From: a virus
Virus record (IMG/VR): IMGVR_UViG_3300031456_000007
Location: 1-46,888 of that record
Direction: 5' to 3' (one strand)
Length of the DNA: 46,888 nt
The position numbers and the translations under genes are program-made. Each line of letters opens with the position of its first letter. Position 1 is the stretch's first letter. Below the pieces are notes generated by a model, which saw nothing but the letters and a program-made list of their open reading frames with translations, was not told the origin of the DNA and searched no databases. Positions 44,867 to 46,888 of the stretch are shown here, piece after piece.

Positions 44867-45292
44867 TCACACGAACGTGAAGCTGGCCTCGACGGACAGC
44901 GCGCCCGTTGAGGCCATGCGAATGATGAATGTGTTAAGACGCTGCGCGGCGATGGTTGTGGTAGCGATAGTTACACTCGGCACCTGGATGTCTCCTCCGC
45001 CGCCGACGCCGGAGATAGTGCCCGACAGCCCAAGCACGACAGCCTCGCTGTTGAGCGTGAAGTTGTTGGCGTTGCCAAGGACTGCCACCGCCGCATTCGT
45101 AATGGGCGGAGTCGTGATGATAATGCTGTCCGACAGCGCTGTCGCGAAGGGCGTGGTGTTCAGGCTGAAGGTGACTAGCACTAGGTTTGTCTGCCTAATG
45201 ACGAGCGTCGACGCCGTGACCGCGTCGTTCATGAACGTGGCCACGCCGTTAAGCATGGCCGCGCGTAGCAGGAGCGAGGCGTTCAGGGTCAT
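44867..45292 (-). CDS. Fibre-region beta protein
   Basis: 141 residues, ATG 45292 in an ATGA overlap. Beta-rich and Thr/Asn/Ala-rich (LVLVTFSLNTTPFATAL, IITTPPITNAAVAVLG), with a Gly-rich loop (GVGGGGDIQV). Similar composition to the fibre repeats. Likely a tail or fibre accessory protein. Confidence 0.55.
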   Translation of the reverse strand: MTLNASLLLRAAMLNGVATFMNDAVTASTLVIRQTNLVLVTFSLNTTPFATALSDSIIITTPPITNAAVAVLGNANNFTLNSEAVVLGLSGTISGVGGGGDIQVPSVTIATTTIAAQRLNTFIIRMASTGALSVEASFTFV

Positions 45293-45729
45293 GGGAAGGT
45301 GACTGCGTTGACGAGCCTGTCGGCAGCCGCATGCTTGCTCGTGGGCTTGTGCGGGTTGAGCGCTAGGTTGGCGCTGAACGTGCTAGTGTTGGCCGCAGGC
45401 ACAAAGACGAACTGCACGTCACGGTATATGCCGACATACACCTCGTCGGCGATCGTTGTGATGGTGCCAACAGCGGTCGTGCCGGTGTAAAATGGCTGCC
45501 AGTTTAGGCCATCGTCTGAGAAGTTTCCCGTCACTGTGCCGCCGCCCGCTGCGGTGAATCTGAGAGCAAACTGGAACCACTGCAGGCCCAACAGATGGAA
45601 GCTGCCGCCCGCCGGGGTCTTAGGGGCAGGGAATGCCACGATGCTGTCGAACAGAGTGACCCCTGTTGGGTTAACGGGCAGTGCTACGCCCTGGTATTTG
45701 ACGATTGTCTGTCCGCAACTGCCCATCAT
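45289..45729 (-). CDS. Small structural protein after the polyvalent gene
   Basis: 146 residues, ATG 45729 in an ATGA overlap with the stop of the 1200-residue gene. Beta-rich (VKYQGVALPVNPTGVTLFD, FQFALRFTAAGGGTVTGNFSDDGLNWQPFYTG, VYVGIYRDVQFVFVPA). Position between ejection proteins and fibres suggests a tail or fibre connector. No named family recognised. Confidence 0.6.
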   Translation of the reverse strand: MMGSCGQTIVKYQGVALPVNPTGVTLFDSIVAFPAPKTPAGGSFHLLGLQWFQFALRFTAAGGGTVTGNFSDDGLNWQPFYTGTTAVGTITTIADEVYVGIYRDVQFVFVPAANTSTFSANLALNPHKPTSKHAAADRLVNAVTFP

Positions 45730-46888
45730 TTCTGTGCCTCTTCGTCTTTCTTCTTCTTCAACTGTAGCGCCTTGGTGCCCAGGAGCCCACCGCGCAGATG
45801 GCTGGCGTCAGAGCCCGCAGACTTCATCCCGGGGTATAGGGCCCTCAGGGCCATCTGGTCGGCGATCGATCCGATGATACCGGTCTTGCCTCCGGGCGTC
45901 GACCTGCGCGGGGTCATGCCCTGCCGTAGCTGCTGGAGCGGGTCGAGCAGGCGGAGGTCCCTAAGATCCTGTGACACGCCAGCTCGACCGCCAGCGGCTT
46001 CGATCTCCTTCTTCAGCGGGAGCTCGCCAGGCTTCTGCGCAGCATACCGCACGAGCCGCTTGGCTGCCGTCCCGCCGGGCGCCTCCCGGTTGGCTGAGCC
46101 CTTCTTCTTGGCGTTCGCCTCGGCCAGCGCCAGGCTCTCGTCGAGCCGCCTGAACTCCTTGCTGGCCGCGTCCTGCATAGCCGACCAGGCACCAGGCTGC
46201 CCGTTCATGGGACGCTGCTGGCGGTCGCGCAGGGCCGCCGCGTAGCGCTCCTTGGACTCTCGAGCGCCGGGCGCCTTCGGGTCCTTGGTCAGGTCCTGGA
46301 GCTGCCCGATCCGTACCTCGTGCTGCTGCGCGTCATAGCGGCGTGGCACTGCGTAAACTTTGCGTACCCCGCGCTTCTTCAGGGCCAGCGCCAGGCCGAC
46401 GGCGGAGGCGCCCACTGCCCCGCTGTCGCTGTCGCCAGCTGCCAAGGCCGCGCCGGTGCCCACGATGGCGGCCAGGGCTGTGGGGTCGATAACGCGGATG
46501 GGGTTCAGCTTCATCCCCTTCTCGGGGCCAGGAAGCATGTCAGCCTCCTCGGCCTTGGAGAAGCGTCCCTTTAGCGCGCCCTCAGGGCGTAGCTCGATGG
46601 CGCCTCGCTGTTCCGCCTCGAGCAGTGCCTTGTGGGCTGCCGTCCGATCGCCGCCCATGGCCTTGACCACTGCCGAGACGGAGGACAGTCCGCTCTTGTC
46701 GGTGGTCGACTTGATCGCTTCAGCCAGGCCCGAGCCGCCAGAAGCAGAGGCATCCTGCAGGCGGATGTGGGTCACGCCCTCTCCGTCCACGGAGCTGCCG
46801 ACGACCTTGAACTTGGTCGGGTTAGCGAGATTGATTTCGCGTTCCAGCCCGCTGCGCCCGACGCCGAGTTTGGGAGACAGTAAGTTCT
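45726..46888 (-). CDS. Large polyvalent virion protein, C-terminal part (joins 20-2585)
   Basis: This is the end of the gene that starts at 2585. Reading leftward across the junction, codon 856 begins at 46763/20 in the same frame, and 344 further residues lead to the stop at 45726. A helical region (STTDKSGLSSVSAVVKAMGGDRTAAHKALLEAEQRGAIEL) looks like a winged-helix or DNA-binding part. It is followed by a hydrophobic Gly/Ala stretch (TALAAIVGTGAALAAGDSDSGAVGASAVGLALAL) and a long basic helical tail ending KKKKDEEAQK. It comes after the ADP-ribosyltransferase-like domain. A GTG at 46790 is an internal codon, not a start. Confidence 0.8.
   Translation of the reverse strand, partial: NLLSPKLGVGRSGLEREINLANPTKFKVVGSSVDGEGVTHIRLQDASASGGSGLAEAIKSTTDKSGLSSVSAVVKAMGGDRTAAHKALLEAEQRGAIELRPEGALKGRFSKAEEADMLPGPEKGMKLNPIRVIDPTALAAIVGTGAALAAGDSDSGAVGASAVGLALALKKRGVRKVYAVPRRYDAQQHEVRIGQLQDLTKDPKAPGARESKERYAAALRDRQQRPMNGQPGAWSAMQDAASKEFRRLDESLALAEANAKKKGSANREAPGGTAAKRLVRYAAQKPGELPLKKEIEAAGGRAGVSQDLRDLRLLDPLQQLRQGMTPRRSTPGGKTGIIGSIADQMALRALYPGMKSAGSDASHLRGGLLGTKALQLKKKKDEEAQK
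46763..46888. repeat. Terminal direct overlap, copy 2 of 2 (126 bp)
   Basis: Identical to 20-145. The sequence before it (from 46762 down) continues the reading frame that the adapter interrupts at the other end, so this copy is the undisturbed one. It shows the contig is circular or permuted with a unit length near 46,743 bp. Confidence 0.93.

Noticed and set aside
1-46888. tRNA genes, integrase and attachment sites
   Set aside because: I looked for cloverleaf-like ends, tyrosine or serine recombinase motifs and long att-type repeats and found none; the terminal repeat is an assembly overlap within a gene.

Overview
The window is one complete tailed-phage genome, or nearly so, assembled as a linear contig of a circular or circularly permuted molecule. 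Bases 1-19 are an Illumina adapter remnant. Bases 20-145 recur exactly at 46763-46888 (126 bp), so the unit genome is about 46,743 bp (20-46762). Joining the ends restores a single open reading frame of 1200 residues across the junction, which supports closure. No integrase, tRNA, CRISPR array or host chromosomal gene was recognised. The sequence is GC-rich and tightly packed. Most neighbouring genes overlap by 1, 4 or a few bases (ATGA, GTGA, TGATG), and GTG and TTG starts are common.

The virion genes suggest a short-tailed (podovirus-type) phage. They include a large terminase, a 720-residue P22-size portal, scaffold and major capsid proteins, a gp4/gp11-like neck adaptor, a P22 gp10-like tail hub, and a run of large ejection-type proteins with no tape measure. 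The host is a diderm, because five genes encode lipoprotein-like signals. One of them starts with a short lipobox peptide followed by an acidic stretch ending DELGQLEQG, and it carries a metzincin-like fold. That style is common in Myxococcota secreted proteins, so a myxobacterial or related host is a reasonable but unproven guess.

Layout: (1) The leftward late arm runs on the minus strand from 25251 down to 1 and continues from 46888 down to 37170. In order it holds small genes, terminase small and large subunits, portal, small regulators, scaffold, major capsid (with three free-standing HNH endonucleases at gene junctions), neck and tail hub, and three ejection proteins including one with a lytic transglycosylase domain. 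It then holds the 1200-residue protein with an ADP-ribosyltransferase-like domain, a tail fibre and short fibre-like proteins, a glycosyltransferase, a methyltransferase and a candidate lysis cassette. (2) A non-coding control region at 25252-25825 carries a good sigma70-like rightward promoter and several dyads. (3) The rightward early arm, 25826-38393, holds many tiny Cys-rich or membrane proteins, a TPR protein, a replication initiator with iterons inside its own gene, a candidate helicase loader, a Rad52-like annealing protein, a 5'-3' exonuclease, a PD-(D/E)xK nuclease, two secreted metzincin-like lipoproteins and an HNH-AP2 endonuclease.

No DNA polymerase, primase, replicative helicase or RNA polymerase was seen. 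The phage therefore probably loads the host replisome at its own origin, in the style of lambda O/P, uses host sigma70 RNA polymerase, and makes concatemers by annealing-type recombination. No classical endolysin was recognised. The peptidoglycan-cutting domain seen is in a virion protein.
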